From: Desulfurivibrio dismutans | GTDB lineage: Bacteria; Desulfobacterota; Desulfobulbia; Desulfobulbales; Desulfurivibrionaceae | NCBI RefSeq assembly: GCF_029210385.1 | Contig: NZ_JARGDQ010000001.1 | Coordinates: forward strand, 1-64,000 | Length of the DNA: 64,000 bases | Direction: 5' to 3' | Shown here: in pieces, positions 8,015 through 16,832 of the stretch | Layout of the letters: each line of letters begins with the position of its first letter | Numbering within the stretch: the first letter of the stretch is position 1 | The notes under the pieces: generated by a model | Told to the model about the DNA's origin: nothing | The model's input: the letters and a program-made list of their open reading frames with translations, nothing else | Databases searched by the model: none | Program-made: the position numbers and the translations under genes

Positions 8015-9811
8015 TCATGGATTCCCTTTATCCAGCAGGCGGTAAATCTGCTCCATGTCCAGGGCCTGGCGGACGGTGGCGGCCAGGCGGTCGAAGGCCG
8101 GTTCCAGGTCGTAGGGGGCCTGGATTTTTGTTAAAGGGGTCAGCCCCCTACGCTGGCGGAGGCGGTCGATGAACCAGCGGCGGAAGTGGTCGGCGTCGAA
8201 GATTCCGTGCAGGTAGCTGCCCCAGATCAGGCCGTTGGGGGAGCAGGCGCCTTCCGGGGTGGGGCCGTCCTGCAGGGCCGGGGCGCCCTCCACTTGGCTT
8301 TGGCCGTGGTGGATTTCGTAGCCGTGGACCTCCAGGCCCGAGGCCAGGTGGGTGAAACGCCGCTGCACCAGGGTTTTCTCCGGAGCCAAGGTGGTTTCCA
8401 GGGGCAGCAGGCCCAGGCCGGTGACCCGGCAGGTGGCGGTCGCCGGCGGTGATGCCGGCTCCCCGTTGTTGGCGGTGGCGGTTGTCGCCTGTGGCGGCGG
8501 GGATTGGTGCTGGTCATTGCTACGGCTGGTACTGTTGATATCCGGGTTGCCGGTGACGGTTTCCAGGCCCAGGGGGTCGGCGATGGTCCGGCCCAGCATC
8601 TGGAAGCCGCCGCAGATGCCGACGATCTCGCATTTGCCCGCCGTCACGGCTTCGGTGATGGCGACATCCAGGCCGGTGCGGCGCAAAAAGGCCAGGTCGG
8701 CGATGACGTTTTTGCTGCCCGGCAGGATGATGACATCCGCTTCACCCAGTTCCTCGGGGCGTCGCACCAGGCCGATGGCCACGTCCGGTTCGGCCAGGAA
8801 GGGTTCGAGATCGGTGAAGTTGGAGATATGGGGCAGGTCGATCACCGCCAGGCGCAGGTCGGCGGGGCCGGTGCTTTTACGGGTGTAGAGCCCCTGCTTG
8901 AAGCTCACCGAATCTTCCTGGGGCAGGCCCAGATCACTAAGATAGGGCACCACCCCCAGCACCGGCCGCCCGGTGCGGCTGATCATAAACTCCAGGGCCG
9001 GGTCCAGCAGGCTGGCATCGCCACGAAAACGGTTGATCACGTAACCGGCCAGCAGTTCCCGCTCCCAGGGTTCCATCAATTCAAAATGGCCGACCAGCGA
9101 GGCAAACACCCCGCCCCGCTCGATGTCGCCCACCAGCAGCACCGGGGCGGCGGCGTAGCGGGCCATCTCCATGTTGACGATATCGTGGCTTTTGAGGTTG
9201 ATCTCGCCGGGGCTGCCGGCCCCCTCCAGGACGATGACGTCGTACTCCGCCGCCAGCTCGTCGTAGGCCCGGTGGGCGGCGGCGGCCGCCTGGGGCTTGT
9301 AAGCAATATATTCCGCCACCTTCATGTTGCCCACCGGCCGGCCGTTAACAATCACCTGGCTGCCCACCTCGCTGGAGGGCTTGAGCAGCACCGGGTTCAT
9401 CCGCACGTCGGGGTCGATTCTGGCGGCCTGGGCCTGGACCACCTGGGCCCGGCCCATCTCCAGGCCGTCACGGGTGACAAAGGAGTTGAGCGACATGTTC
9501 TGGGCCTTGAAGGGCGCCACCCGCACCCCGTCCTGGAGCAGGATGCGGCACAGGGCGGCGGCCATGATCGACTTGCCGGCATCGGAGCCGGTGCCCTGGA
9601 GCATGATGGCGGCGGCCCGCCGGCCGTTGCCCTGTAAGCGATCACAGGGCAACGCATCTTGCGGCGATCGAGCCGGCTCACGTACTGAGGTACGCTTCGC
9701 CGTCTCGCTTGCCACAACCTGCGGCACCCTGTGACCGCTTACCCCGTGGACATCGTGATTGGATACGTTGCCTTTTTTATGGCCGTGGTTGACAGGGAAC
9801 ATGGTGGTCAT
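8015..9811 (-). CDS. cobQ: cobyric acid synthase CbiP/CobQ with in-frame palindromic insert
   Basis: A 598-residue glutamine-dependent amidotransferase, well above the usual 480-510. It amidates four side chains of adenosylcobyrinic acid a,c-diamide. The synthetase domain has the P-loop GTGSDAGKS at residues 73-81; the glutaminase domain has the nucleophile in [13 protein letters not shown] and the late histidine in GYEIHHG. The start at 9811 overlaps the cobJ stop as ATGA, so residues 24-60, encoded by repeat copy B (9634-9742), are translated before the P-loop. A second insert of about 50 residues, rich in Thr, Asn and Pro, interrupts the glutaminase domain near residue 425. An internal start at [11 protein letters not shown] would avoid the first insert but lacks the coupled stop. 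Confidence 0.92.
   Translation of the reverse strand: MTTMFPVNHGHKKGNVSNHDVHGVSGHRVPQVVASETAKRTSVREPARSPQDALPCDRLQGNGRRAAAIMLQGTGSDAGKSIMAAALCRILLQDGVRVAPFKAQNMSLNSFVTRDGLEMGRAQVVQAQAARIDPDVRMNPVLLKPSSEVGSQVIVNGRPVGNMKVAEYIAYKPQAAAAAHRAYDELAAEYDVIVLEGAGSPGEINLKSHDIVNMEMARYAAAPVLLVGDIERGGVFASLVGHFELMEPWERELLAGYVINRFRGDASLLDPALEFMISRTGRPVLGVVPYLSDLGLPQEDSVSFKQGLYTRKSTGPADLRLAVIDLPHISNFTDLEPFLAEPDVAIGLVRRPEELGEADVIILPGSKNVIADLAFLRRTGLDVAITEAVTAGKCEIVGICGGFQMLGRTIADPLGLETVTGNPDINSTSRSNDQHQSPPPQATTATANNGEPASPPATATCRVTGLGLLPLETTLAPEKTLVQRRFTHLASGLEVHGYEIHHGQSQVEGAPALQDGPTPEGACSPNGLIWGSYLHGIFDADHFRRWFIDRLRQRRGLTPLTKIQAPYDLEPAFDRLAATVRQALDMEQIYRLLDKGNP
9634..9742 (-). repeat. palindromic repeat, copy B (in-frame in cobQ)
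   Basis: A 109-bp copy with arms GTAAGCGATCACAGGG and CCCTGTGACCGCTTAC. On the minus strand the first codons are GTA AGC GGT CAC, exactly in the cobQ frame, and the copy encodes a peptide containing [15 protein letters not shown]. Both arms share A where copy F has G. Confidence 0.93.
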
Positions 9812-10734
9812 GCCGCCGGTTGCAGATTATATTTGCTGCCGTAGCCCCGGGGGGTAATCAGCAGCTCGTTCCAGGTGTAGCTCTGCGCATTGCCGATGAT
9901 CACCGTGGACTGCATGCCGATGTCCGCAAACGGCATCTCCGCCAGGGTGGTGAGGATGATCTTTTCCTCCGGCCGGGTGGCGGCGGTGACAATGCCCACC
10001 GGGGTCTGCGGGTCGCGGTGCTCAAGAAAAATCTCCCGGGCCTTGACGATCTGCTCGGTGCGCCGCTTGGAGCGGGGGTTGTAGATCACGGTGACAAAAT
10101 CGGCCGCGGCCACGGCCTGCAACCGCTTGGCGATGGTCTCCCAGGGGGTCAGCAGGTCCGACAGGCTGACGGCGGCAAAGTCGTGCATCAGGGGTGCTCC
10201 CAGCCGGGCGGCGCAGGCATTGAGGGCGGCAATACCGGGGATCACCTCGATGTTGATGTTGCCCCGGTCCTTTCCCCTGCCGGTGCGAGCCTTAGCGTGA
10301 AGTTGGTTTTGCGCGTCACCGGCGGAAATTTCGTCCTCGTTTACCCCCCCTCTCCCGGTCAACAAGGGTTCGTTCGCCCCTTCCCGGTCATCTGTCCTCC
10401 GTCTTCCGTCTTCTGCCCCCGCCAGCTCAAAGACCAGCCCGGCCATGGCGTAGATGCCGGGGTCACCGCCGGAGACCAGGGCCACCGTTCGTCCCTCTTC
10501 GGCCAGCTCCAGGGCCCGGCGGCAGCGTTCTACCTCCTTCATCATCTCCGAGGAAATCACCTCCTTGCCCGCCAGCAGATCCGGGATCAGTTCCAGGTAG
10601 GTGCGGTAGCCGACGATGCAGTCAGCGTCGTTGAGGGCGGCAATGGCCGCCCCGGTCAGGTGTTCCGGGCCGCCGGGACCGGTGCCGACAAGATAAATTT
10701 TGCCCGGGCCAGGGCCAGAGTCACGTTGCGCCAT
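9808..10734 (-). CDS. cbiH: precorrin-3B / cobalt-factor III C17-methyltransferase CbiH (CobJ)
   Basis: A 308-residue SAM-dependent methyltransferase (usual length about 240-260). Family motifs are [14 protein letters not shown] near the N-terminus, [13 protein letters not shown], and LLTPWETI. It contracts the ring and methylates C17. An insert of about 50 residues (about 128-178), rich in Asp, Arg and Gly, separates the conserved [10 protein letters not shown] and [12 protein letters not shown] segments; it is absent from the family and looks like another repeat-derived in-frame insertion. The gene overlaps cbiG by 79 bp at its 5' end and cobQ by 4 bp at its 3' end, so translation is probably coupled. 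Confidence 0.92.
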   Translation of the reverse strand: MAQRDSGPGPGKIYLVGTGPGGPEHLTGAAIAALNDADCIVGYRTYLELIPDLLAGKEVISSEMMKEVERCRRALELAEEGRTVALVSGGDPGIYAMAGLVFELAGAEDGRRRTDDREGANEPLLTGRGGVNEDEISAGDAQNQLHAKARTGRGKDRGNINIEVIPGIAALNACAARLGAPLMHDFAAVSLSDLLTPWETIAKRLQAVAAADFVTVIYNPRSKRRTEQIVKAREIFLEHRDPQTPVGIVTAATRPEEKIILTTLAEMPFADIGMQSTVIIGNAQSYTWNELLITPRGYGSKYNLQPAA

Positions 10735-11660
10735 TTTTGTTTCCTTATCATCAGTTGATGGTTGCCGCTGCTCAGCAGGGCGGCGGGTTCGGCCACCCCG
10801 CCGGCGCCGGTGGCCTTGAGTACCGCCGGCGCCGGCTTGAGGCCGGCCACTTGGTTCAGTTCGTCTTTACTGTAGAAAGTCAGGGGCCAGCGGCGGCTGG
10901 CGGCCAGTTCCAGCAGGCCCGGTTCGTCTTGTTTCAAATCGATGCTGGCCAGGTTGCGGATGGCCGCCGGGGCCAGCCGATGAGCGGCCAGCAGTTCGTC
11001 GATGGCCGCCGCCATCTCTTGGGCGGGGGTGCCCCGATTGCAGCCGATGCCCAGCACCAGACAGCGGGGATGCAGCAGCAGGGTGGTCGGCGGCCAGTCG
11101 GTGCGAATGGAGACGATGATCTCCGCCGCCGCCGGTTCGGCGACCAGTTCCAGCCCGGCGGGCAGGCTGTCCACCGCCGTCTCGCTGTAGACCCGCAGGG
11201 CGCCCTGATCGACCAGCCGGGCGGCGGCGCGGGTCATCACCTCCGGGTGGGCGGGAACCAGTTGCTGGCCGTCGGCCCAGAGATCCAGGGCCGGCAGGCC
11301 CAGCACATCGGAGGCGGTGGTAATCACCGCCCGGCCCCGGCAGACCGCCGCCACCCGCCGGGCCAACTCGTTGCCCCCGCCCAGGTGACCGGAAAGCAGG
11401 CTGACGGCATGCTGTCCACCTTCATCCACCACCACCAGGCCGGGATCTTGATGTTTGTCGCGCAAAAGCGGGGCGACGGCCCGCACCACGATGCCGGTGG
11501 CCATCACGCAGACCAGGCCGTGGTAACGGCGCCAGGCCCCGGCCAGGGCGGCCTTGATGCCGTCGTCCACCGGCACCAGCTCGGCCCCGTCCAGCTCGGC
11601 CGCCAGCTGTGCCGCCAGCTTCCGCCCCCCGGCGGTTATGGCTAGAATTCCGATTTTCAT
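10656..11660 (-). CDS. cbiG: cobalt-precorrin-5A hydrolase CbiG
   Basis: A 334-residue protein of the anaerobic pathway. The N-terminal part begins MKIGILAITAGG and includes LLSGHLGGGNELA, the C-terminal part includes LGIGCNRGTP and FYSKDELN, all typical of CbiG. It opens the delta-lactone of cobalt-precorrin-5A and releases acetaldehyde, which the anaerobic route needs for ring contraction. The start at 11660 gives the canonical N-terminus; an open frame continues to 11723 without a ribosome site. The 3' end runs 79 bp into cbiH. Confidence 0.93.
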   Translation of the reverse strand: MKIGILAITAGGRKLAAQLAAELDGAELVPVDDGIKAALAGAWRRYHGLVCVMATGIVVRAVAPLLRDKHQDPGLVVVDEGGQHAVSLLSGHLGGGNELARRVAAVCRGRAVITTASDVLGLPALDLWADGQQLVPAHPEVMTRAAARLVDQGALRVYSETAVDSLPAGLELVAEPAAAEIIVSIRTDWPPTTLLLHPRCLVLGIGCNRGTPAQEMAAAIDELLAAHRLAPAAIRNLASIDLKQDEPGLLELAASRRWPLTFYSKDELNQVAGLKPAPAVLKATGAGGVAEPAALLSSGNHQLMIRKQKWRNVTLALARAKFILSAPVPAARNT

Positions 11661-11696
11661 CAACAGTTCTCGGTTAACCCCAATAAGATGGTAAAG

Positions 11697-11790
11697 GTGT
11701 AGCAGGGCCGCAGGTCGCGGCAAGCAGGCCGGTGCCGCATAGTTCGTCTGTGCAAGCCGGGCTGTTAACCGCTTTCGGCCCTGTGGTCGC
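11697..11790. repeat. decayed palindromic repeat, copy C (between cbiF and cbiG)
   Basis: The gap between the cbiF stop and the cbiG start resembles the repeat family (GGGCCGCAGGTCGCGGCAAGC ahead of a GCCG core, in the same orientation as copy D) but the right arm is degenerate. I read it as an old copy. Confidence 0.5.
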
Positions 11791-11794
11791 CCGT

Positions 11795-12556
11795 TTATCG
11801 GTAACCATGGGAAAAATCCGGATCATAGAGCTTGGACAGCGCCGGCGGCGCGCCCGCCGTCAGCACCTTGCCCACCACGATGATCGCCGTCTTGCTGATT
11901 CCCGCTTCTCTTGCCTTGCCGGCAATATCGGCCAGGGTGCCGCGAACGATCAGCTCTTCCGGCTGGCTGGCATTGGCCACCACCGCCGCCGGGGTGTCGG
12001 CCGGGTAACCGCCGATTAGCAGGTCAGCGGTAACCTCGTCCATCATCCCGGCACTTAATAAAATGGTCATGGTGGCCTGGCAGGCGGCCAGGGCGGGGAG
12101 CTGTTCCCGCTCCGGCACCGGGGTGCGGCCGCCCCGGCGGGTAATGATCACGCTTTGGCTCACCTCCGGCAGGGTTAATTCGGCGCTCAGGGCGGCGGCG
12201 GCGGCGGTCACCGAACTGACCCCCGGCACTACCCGCCAGGGAATGCCCAGTTCGCCCAGCCGCGCCATCTGCTCGCCGATGGCCCCGTAAATGGCTGGGT
12301 CGCCGGTGTGCAGCCGCACCACCCGCTGGCCCCGGCGCCAGCCGGCGGCCAGCAGCTCGATCACCTCATCCAGGGTCAGGCCGGCGGAGTTGTGGATTTC
12401 CGCCGTCAGGCCGGCCAGCAGGGTTTCCGGCACCAGGCTGCCGGTATAGACGATCAGCTCGGCTTCAGCCAGCAGCCGCTGGCCCTTGACGGTGATCAGC
12501 TCGGGATCACCGGGTCCGGCCCCGACAAAATGGATGATGTTGGCGGAATTGTTCAC
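11795..12556 (-). CDS. cbiF: precorrin-4 / cobalt-precorrin-4 C11-methyltransferase CbiF
   Basis: A 253-residue SAM-dependent methyltransferase with the family's FVGAGPGDPELITVKG N-terminus, VYTGSLVPE, RLHTGDPAIYGA and PGVSSVTAAAA motifs. It methylates C11 of the corrin precursor. The start is a GTG at 12556 with AGAGGAG seven bases upstream; the open frame back to 12664 reads only repeat copy D and is not needed. Length matches the family. The gene lies between cbiL and cbiG, separated from each by a copy of the palindromic repeat. Confidence 0.94.
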   Translation of the reverse strand: MNNSANIIHFVGAGPGDPELITVKGQRLLAEAELIVYTGSLVPETLLAGLTAEIHNSAGLTLDEVIELLAAGWRRGQRVVRLHTGDPAIYGAIGEQMARLGELGIPWRVVPGVSSVTAAAAALSAELTLPEVSQSVIITRRGGRTPVPEREQLPALAACQATMTILLSAGMMDEVTADLLIGGYPADTPAAVVANASQPEELIVRGTLADIAGKAREAGISKTAIIVVGKVLTAGAPPALSKLYDPDFSHGYR

Positions 12557-12610
12557 AGTTGCTCCTCTAAAGGTTGCTGGTCCGTTTACCAAATCAAAGT
12601 GGTTAACTGC

Positions 12611-12718
12611 TAAGCGGTCACGGGGTGCCGCAGGTTGTGACAAGCGGGACGGCGAAGCGTACATCAGTACGTGAGCCGGCCCGATCGCCGCAAGATGCGG
12701 TGCCCCGTAACCGCTTAC
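12611..12718. repeat. palindromic repeat, copy D (between cbiL and cbiF)
   Basis: A 108-bp copy with arms TAAGCGGTCACGGGG and CCCCGTAACCGCTTA, fully intergenic within the operon. It has the opposite orientation to the copies inside cobQ, cobL, cbiD and cbiA, like copy A. Confidence 0.92.
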
Positions 12719-12721
12719 GGT

Positions 12722-13564
12722 TTATTTTCTGACGATGATGGTGGAAAAATAATGCATCTCCCGGTTCATGGCGGCGGTCAGGTCGCGGCTGATCAGCTCG
12801 CCCTCCTGGCCGGATTTTTCAACCAGCACCGCCTTGTCCAATAACTGCATTTCCGCCAGCAGGGGAACCAGCCGGTCCATCACCCGGTGGACCTTCATCA
12901 GCACCACGGTTTCGAAATTCTCCAGGGTTTCGCGCAGGCGGCCGTTTTCAAAGGTGGCCGGAAGCACTACCAGGCGGTCATCCCCCAGGCACAGGGGCTG
13001 CCGGATCGAGGCCGCCGCCGAGCCCATGGCCGAAACCCCGGGGATGATCTCCACCCTGGCTTTGGGGGCCAGTTCCAGCAGGGTTTCACAGAGATAAAAA
13101 CCGGTGCTGTAGATGGCGGGGTCGCCCAGGGTGGGAAAGACCACGTCATGCCCGGCCCTCAGCCGCTCTTGCACCAACTCCGCCGCTGCCCGCCAGGCGG
13201 CGGCCACTTCCGGGGCCGGGGGCTGGTTCATGCGAATCTTGAGCATGGGGAAATGGTGACTGATCACCTCCTTGCCGGCGGGGTCCACCACCTGGGCCAG
13301 GATGTTGAGGGCGGTGCTGTCGCCTTCCCGGCAGCCTTTGGGCACCAGCCAGACCGGCGCCTGCTTCAGCAGCCGAACGGCCTTCAGGGTCAGCAGCTCC
13401 GGGTCGCCGGGGCCGACGCCGATAATATGGAGGGTGCCGGCCACGGCGGGCTTGGTAGCGCTTGGTCCCTTGGCCGGTTGGTGCCGTCCTCCCGGAGAGT
13501 TCGGGGTGTTCGGGGAGGGTGGGGTGGTGAAACCGGTAGCTGCGGGTTCGCTTTTAAGGTCCAT
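12722..13564 (-). CDS. cbiL: cobalt-factor II C20-methyltransferase CbiL (CobI)
   Basis: A 280-residue SAM-dependent methyltransferase. Typical motifs are HIIGVGPGDPELLTLKA, VFPTLGDPAIYSTGFY, IIPGVSAMGSAAA and EKSGQEGE. It adds the C20 methyl group that is later removed during ring contraction. A Pro/Ser/Thr-rich N-terminal extension of about 45 residues precedes the domain and is not part of the family core; the true start could be later than the ATG chosen at 13564, which has only a weak ribosome site. The next frame start is at 13585. The gap to cobL contains a 22-bp sequence also found at 2431-2452. Confidence 0.92.
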   Translation of the reverse strand: MDLKSEPAATGFTTPPSPNTPNSPGGRHQPAKGPSATKPAVAGTLHIIGVGPGDPELLTLKAVRLLKQAPVWLVPKGCREGDSTALNILAQVVDPAGKEVISHHFPMLKIRMNQPPAPEVAAAWRAAAELVQERLRAGHDVVFPTLGDPAIYSTGFYLCETLLELAPKARVEIIPGVSAMGSAAASIRQPLCLGDDRLVVLPATFENGRLRETLENFETVVLMKVHRVMDRLVPLLAEMQLLDKAVLVEKSGQEGELISRDLTAAMNREMHYFSTIIVRK

Positions 13565-13654
13565 GTTGGTCAACTCTTTTCTCATTTGTGGTTGTGGTTC
13601 ATTGGCTGGAAATTCTTCAAGGTCAGTGGGTTTGGCCCCCGTCCGGAAGCCATG

Positions 13655-13676
13655 CGACTTTGACGTTGCCCTGGCC
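13655..13676. repeat. short dispersed repeat shared with 2431-2452
   Basis: The 22 bases here are the exact reverse complement of 2431-2452 (CGACTTTGACGTTGCCCTGG plus CC). Both copies are intergenic. No known function; possibly a fragment of a larger dispersed element. Confidence 0.6.
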
Positions 13677-13706
13677 CGCTGGCCGATTTTAGTGAGGTCG
13701 TCCTCT

Positions 13707-15263
13707 TCATTGTTTTTGGCCGCAAATAATGCTGATGGGGTTCAGCCTGATTTCGGTGCCGGGGTCGGCCGCCGCCGTACCCGCCGGATCTGCCGTGCCC
13801 GTCGTACCCGTCGCATCCGCCGGGCTGGTGACTGTCTCCCACCGGCGGCTGATGCTGACTTCCGTTACTTCCACCGTACAGCCATGCTGATGGAGCAGAA
13901 GCGGGGCCTGCGCTTTGGTGGCGGCGGTGACGCCGTTGATCACCACCCGGCCGCCGGGGCGCAGGCGGGGCAGGGCGGCGGCGAGAATTTCCGCCAGGCA
14001 GCCGCCGCTGCCGCCGATGAAAATCCGGTCCGGGTCCGGCAGGGCGGCCAGGGCCGCCGGGGCCTCACCGGCCACCGGCCGGATGGTGAAGGCGGCCAGG
14101 TTGACGATATTGGCCTTGATGTTGGCCAGTTCCTCTTCCCGCCGCTCCACCGCGTAAACGGCCAGGCCGGGGGCCAGCCGGGAGGCCTCCAGGCTCACCG
14201 AGCCACTGCCGGCGCCAAGATCCCAGAAGACGCCGGCAGCGGGCAGACGAAGCTTGTGCAGGGTGACGGCCCGCACCTCATCCTTGGTGATCAGCCCCCG
14301 GCTGTGGCGTATTTCCTCGGCTCGCAGGCCCAGGGCGGCTGGAAGCTCGGCGGTCGCCTTCGCTGGCCCGTTGCTTGGCCCGGCGGCGGCTAATTTCCCC
14401 GCCACCTTGCTTGCCGGTTCACCGTCGCCGCTTGCGGGTTCCTGCCGATGTTCACCAGGTCCAGCAAGCTGCTGAACGTTTACGGATCCTTCGGCCCGCA
14501 GCAGAATCATGATATTAAGCGGGGCAAACCGCTGCCCGGCGATGTCGTCCAGGCTGCCGGTGGTCAGCCGTTCTTCCGGGCCACCCAGGTTTTCCGCCAC
14601 CAGCACCCGGGTGGCGGCCAATACCTGCTCGGCGCCCACCAGCGTCAGGTAGTCCCGCAGGCGGGCAGCGATTACATCCGGCGAACGGCGGCCATCGGTG
14701 AAGATAATGGTCTTGGGGGCCGTCAAAAGGGCGCCGGTGGCCGACCACCAGTCGGCCTGTAAACGATCACGGAACACCGCCGAAAGCGGTGATCGGGCCG
14801 GCTCACGTGTCGAAGCAGGTATCGCCGTCCCAGCAGACGCCACCTGCCCCACCCCGTGATCAGTAACGTCGGCCTTGCTGGTTGTCCGGCCGTGCAGGCT
14901 GATGATCCGGGCATCGTCCCAGGGCAGCCGGAAGCGGGCGCAGGCCTGCTGCACGGTGGAGAGTGCCGGCAGAAACGCCAGTTGCTCCGGGGCAAAGTTT
15001 TGCAACAGGGTACGGCCGATCCCGAAAAAGAGCGGATCGCCGCTGGCCAGCACCCCCACGTCCCCCAGTGGCAGATGTTCACCGATGGCGGCCAGGGCTC
15101 GCTTTAGCGGGGTGACCGGTACCACCGGGATATCCAACCCGGCGGCCAGCGGCCGAAGCCGTTCACCGGCGATCAGACAACGGCAGCCGGCCAGGGCCCG
15201 GCGCTGTCGGTCGCTCAGGCCGTCGTCGCCGACGCCGATAACTATGATGCTTGCCCGGGTCAT
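13707..15263 (-). CDS. cobL: fused precorrin-6Y methyltransferase CbiE-CbiT (CobL) with in-frame palindromic insert
   Basis: A 518-residue fusion; typical CobL proteins have about 400-420. The N-terminal CbiE half (IIVIGVGDDGLS, VGVLASGDPLFFGIG, IISLHGR) methylates C5 and C15. The C-terminal CbiT half (TKDEVRAVTLHKL, FWDLGAGSGSVSLEAS, RIFIGGSGG) methylates and decarboxylates at C12. Residues 133-169 are encoded by repeat copy E and split the CbiE domain just after HGR. A further stretch of about 50 residues rich in Ala, Gly and Pro sits in the CbiE-CbiT linker, and a Thr/Ala/Gly-rich tail insert lies near the C-terminus. Confidence 0.93.
   Translation of the reverse strand: MTRASIIVIGVGDDGLSDRQRRALAGCRCLIAGERLRPLAAGLDIPVVPVTPLKRALAAIGEHLPLGDVGVLASGDPLFFGIGRTLLQNFAPEQLAFLPALSTVQQACARFRLPWDDARIISLHGRTTSKADVTDHGVGQVASAGTAIPASTREPARSPLSAVFRDRLQADWWSATGALLTAPKTIIFTDGRRSPDVIAARLRDYLTLVGAEQVLAATRVLVAENLGGPEERLTTGSLDDIAGQRFAPLNIMILLRAEGSVNVQQLAGPGEHRQEPASGDGEPASKVAGKLAAAGPSNGPAKATAELPAALGLRAEEIRHSRGLITKDEVRAVTLHKLRLPAAGVFWDLGAGSGSVSLEASRLAPGLAVYAVERREEELANIKANIVNLAAFTIRPVAGEAPAALAALPDPDRIFIGGSGGCLAEILAAALPRLRPGGRVVINGVTAATKAQAPLLLHQHGCTVEVTEVSISRRWETVTSPADATGTTGTADPAGTAAADPGTEIRLNPISIICGQKQ
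14759..14867 (-). repeat. palindromic repeat, copy E (in-frame in cobL)
   Basis: A diverged 109-bp copy (outer ends GTAAACGATCAC and GTGATCAGTAAC). On the minus strand it starts GTT ACT GAT CAC in phase with cobL and encodes a peptide including TREPARSPLSAVFRDRL. Same orientation and phase as copies B, F and G. Confidence 0.88.
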
Positions 15264-15302
15264 GCTTTCTTTGCGCGCTCCGCTTGATCTGTCTGCATGG
15301 TC

Positions 15303-16832
15303 TTAACTCCTTGGCCTTGGCCCCTGTCCAGGCTCTATGGAACCTTGATGCTGCCCTGCCTCCACCCGGGTCAGTATTTTCATGTGGCCGTCCACCAGGT
15401 AAACGGTGACCGGAATGCCGGCCGTTTGTGTGGCGTATTCGGCGGCCCGGCGGCAGACACCGTCGATCAGCGCCTCGGCTCCCGCTGCCTGCAGGCGGAC
15501 CAGGATTTCCCGGGCGGTGTTGGCCTCGGCCAGTTCGGCCGCCAGGGCCGGGGAAGCGCCCAGTTCCACCAGCAGTTCGACGGCCTGCCGCACCTCCAGG
15601 GCCCCGTGGCGGACGTGGGTCTGGGGAATCTTGAGGGCCGCCTTGACGATCTTGGCCCACATCCCGGCCAGGTGCAGGTGCCTGAAACCGCGTTTACCCG
15701 CTTCGGTGAGGGAGAAATGCAGGTAATCGCCCATCATGGCATGGGCCTCGTCGGGCAGGGCCAGCAGTCGTTGCACGCCCTTTTCCGAGGTGCGGCCGGT
15801 GGCCAGCACCACTTCCTTAAGGCCTGCCGCCCTGGCCACATCCAGCGAGGCGGCGATGGTGGCGGTCCAGGCCGCGGCGGAAACCGGGCGAACGATGCCG
15901 GTGGTTCCCAGGATGGACAGCCCGCCAATGATCCCCAGCCGGTGATTCAGGGTCTTGTTCGCCAGGGCCTCGCCGCCGGGGATGGCGATGGTGAGGCGCA
16001 AGGCCGCCGGGCGGAAGCCGGAGTCGCCACCGGCCGTGATATCCGCCAGGGCCTCCCGCACCGCCGCCCCGATCATTTGCCGAGGCACCGGGTTGATGGC
16101 CGGTTCCCCCGGCGCGATGGCCAGGCCGGGCTTGCTCACCCAGCCCACCCCGTCCCCCCGGCAGAGCACAATCCGTAAGCGATCACGGGGCACCGCATCT
16201 TGCGGCGATCGAGCCGGCTCACGTGCTGGAGCACGCATCGCCGTCCCGCTTGCCGCAACCTGCGGCACCCCGTGACCGCTTACTTCGGGTTGATTCATGT
16301 GATTCTCTTCTGGCCCCGCATCTTGCGGCGATTGGGCCGGTTCTTGTGCTGGTGCGTAATCGGCGGCGGAAGTTGCCTGGCCGTCGTCCAGTTCCACGCA
16401 ATCGTGCCGGCAATCGGCCATGGACTGAAACGTGGCCTCCGGCGTGGCCATAGCGACAATCTCCGCTCCGTTGGTGACATCGGGGTCATCGCCGGCGTCC
16501 TTGATGACGGAGGCGACGAATATTTTGCCTTGTTCGGCTCCGGCCGGCCGGAGCCGATCACCGCCGGGTGTTTCTTTTTCTTCCTTGACAAAATTGGTGG
16601 CAAAGTTGGTGTCTGACCCCAAATTTTCCGACCCCAATGTTCCTAAATTTCCTTCCCCCGGGCCCGGCTGTTGCCAACTGCGATGGACGGCAAAGCCATG
16701 GCGGCTGCCGTCGGGAAAGGGGATTTCCACCCGCTCCGGCGCCGTGCCGCGCCCGGCAAACAGCACCGCCGCCTTGGCCGCCGCCGCCGCGCAGGCTCCG
16801 GTGGTATAGCCGCTACGCAGGCGCCGCGCCAT
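15303..16832 (-). CDS. cbiD: cobalt-precorrin-5B C1-methyltransferase CbiD with large in-frame inserts
   Basis: A 509-residue CbiD; the family usually has about 360-380. The N-terminus RRLRSGYTTGACAAAAAKAA and the later GDGVGWVSKPGLAI, LGIIGGLSILGTTGIVRP and ATGRTSEKG segments are canonical. It methylates C1 in the anaerobic route. Between about residues 55 and 222 there are inserts: a stretch with LGSDTNFATNF from the TTGGTGTCTGACCCC-type repeat (about 16587-16635), a half copy of the palindromic repeat (16311-16360) and the full copy F (residues 184-220). Genuine CbiD sequence (IKDAGDDPDVTNGAEI) lies between them. The start abuts the cbiC stop. Confidence 0.93.
   Translation of the reverse strand: MARRLRSGYTTGACAAAAAKAAVLFAGRGTAPERVEIPFPDGSRHGFAVHRSWQQPGPGEGNLGTLGSENLGSDTNFATNFVKEEKETPGGDRLRPAGAEQGKIFVASVIKDAGDDPDVTNGAEIVAMATPEATFQSMADCRHDCVELDDGQATSAADYAPAQEPAQSPQDAGPEENHMNQPEVSGHGVPQVAASGTAMRAPAREPARSPQDAVPRDRLRIVLCRGDGVGWVSKPGLAIAPGEPAINPVPRQMIGAAVREALADITAGGDSGFRPAALRLTIAIPGGEALANKTLNHRLGIIGGLSILGTTGIVRPVSAAAWTATIAASLDVARAAGLKEVVLATGRTSEKGVQRLLALPDEAHAMMGDYLHFSLTEAGKRGFRHLHLAGMWAKIVKAALKIPQTHVRHGALEVRQAVELLVELGASPALAAELAEANTAREILVRLQAAGAEALIDGVCRRAAEYATQTAGIPVTVYLVDGHMKILTRVEAGQHQGSIEPGQGPRPRS
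16175..16283 (-). repeat. palindromic repeat, copy F (in-frame in cbiD)
   Basis: A near-perfect 109-bp copy with arms GTAAGCGATCACGGGG and CCCCGTGACCGCTTAC. On the minus strand it reads GTA AGC GGT CAC in the cbiD frame and encodes GVPQVAASGTAMRAPA and then [15 protein letters not shown]. It is the best representative of the family in the window. Confidence 0.95.
16311..16360 (-). repeat. half copy of the palindromic repeat (in-frame in cbiD)
   Basis: CCCGCATCTTGCGGCGAT, then GGGCCGGTTC, matches the left half of copy F, about 30 bp away. It is translated as APAQEPAQSPQDAGP, in the same frame as the full copies. The right arm is missing. Confidence 0.75.
16587..16635 (-). repeat. TTGGTGTCTGACCCC-type repeat within cbiD
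   Basis: GACAAAATTGGTGGC is followed by GTTGGTGTCTGACCCCAAA and CCGACCCCAATG. This is the same short sequence as the two tandem copies in cbiA (18304-18365). It encodes the DTNF-containing insert of CbiD. Confidence 0.7.

Noticed and set aside
12557-12664. N-terminal extension of cbiF through repeat copy D
   Set aside because: A GTG with a strong AGAGGAG site at 12556 gives the normal CbiF N-terminus. The extension reads the repeat in the opposite orientation to the real coding copies.
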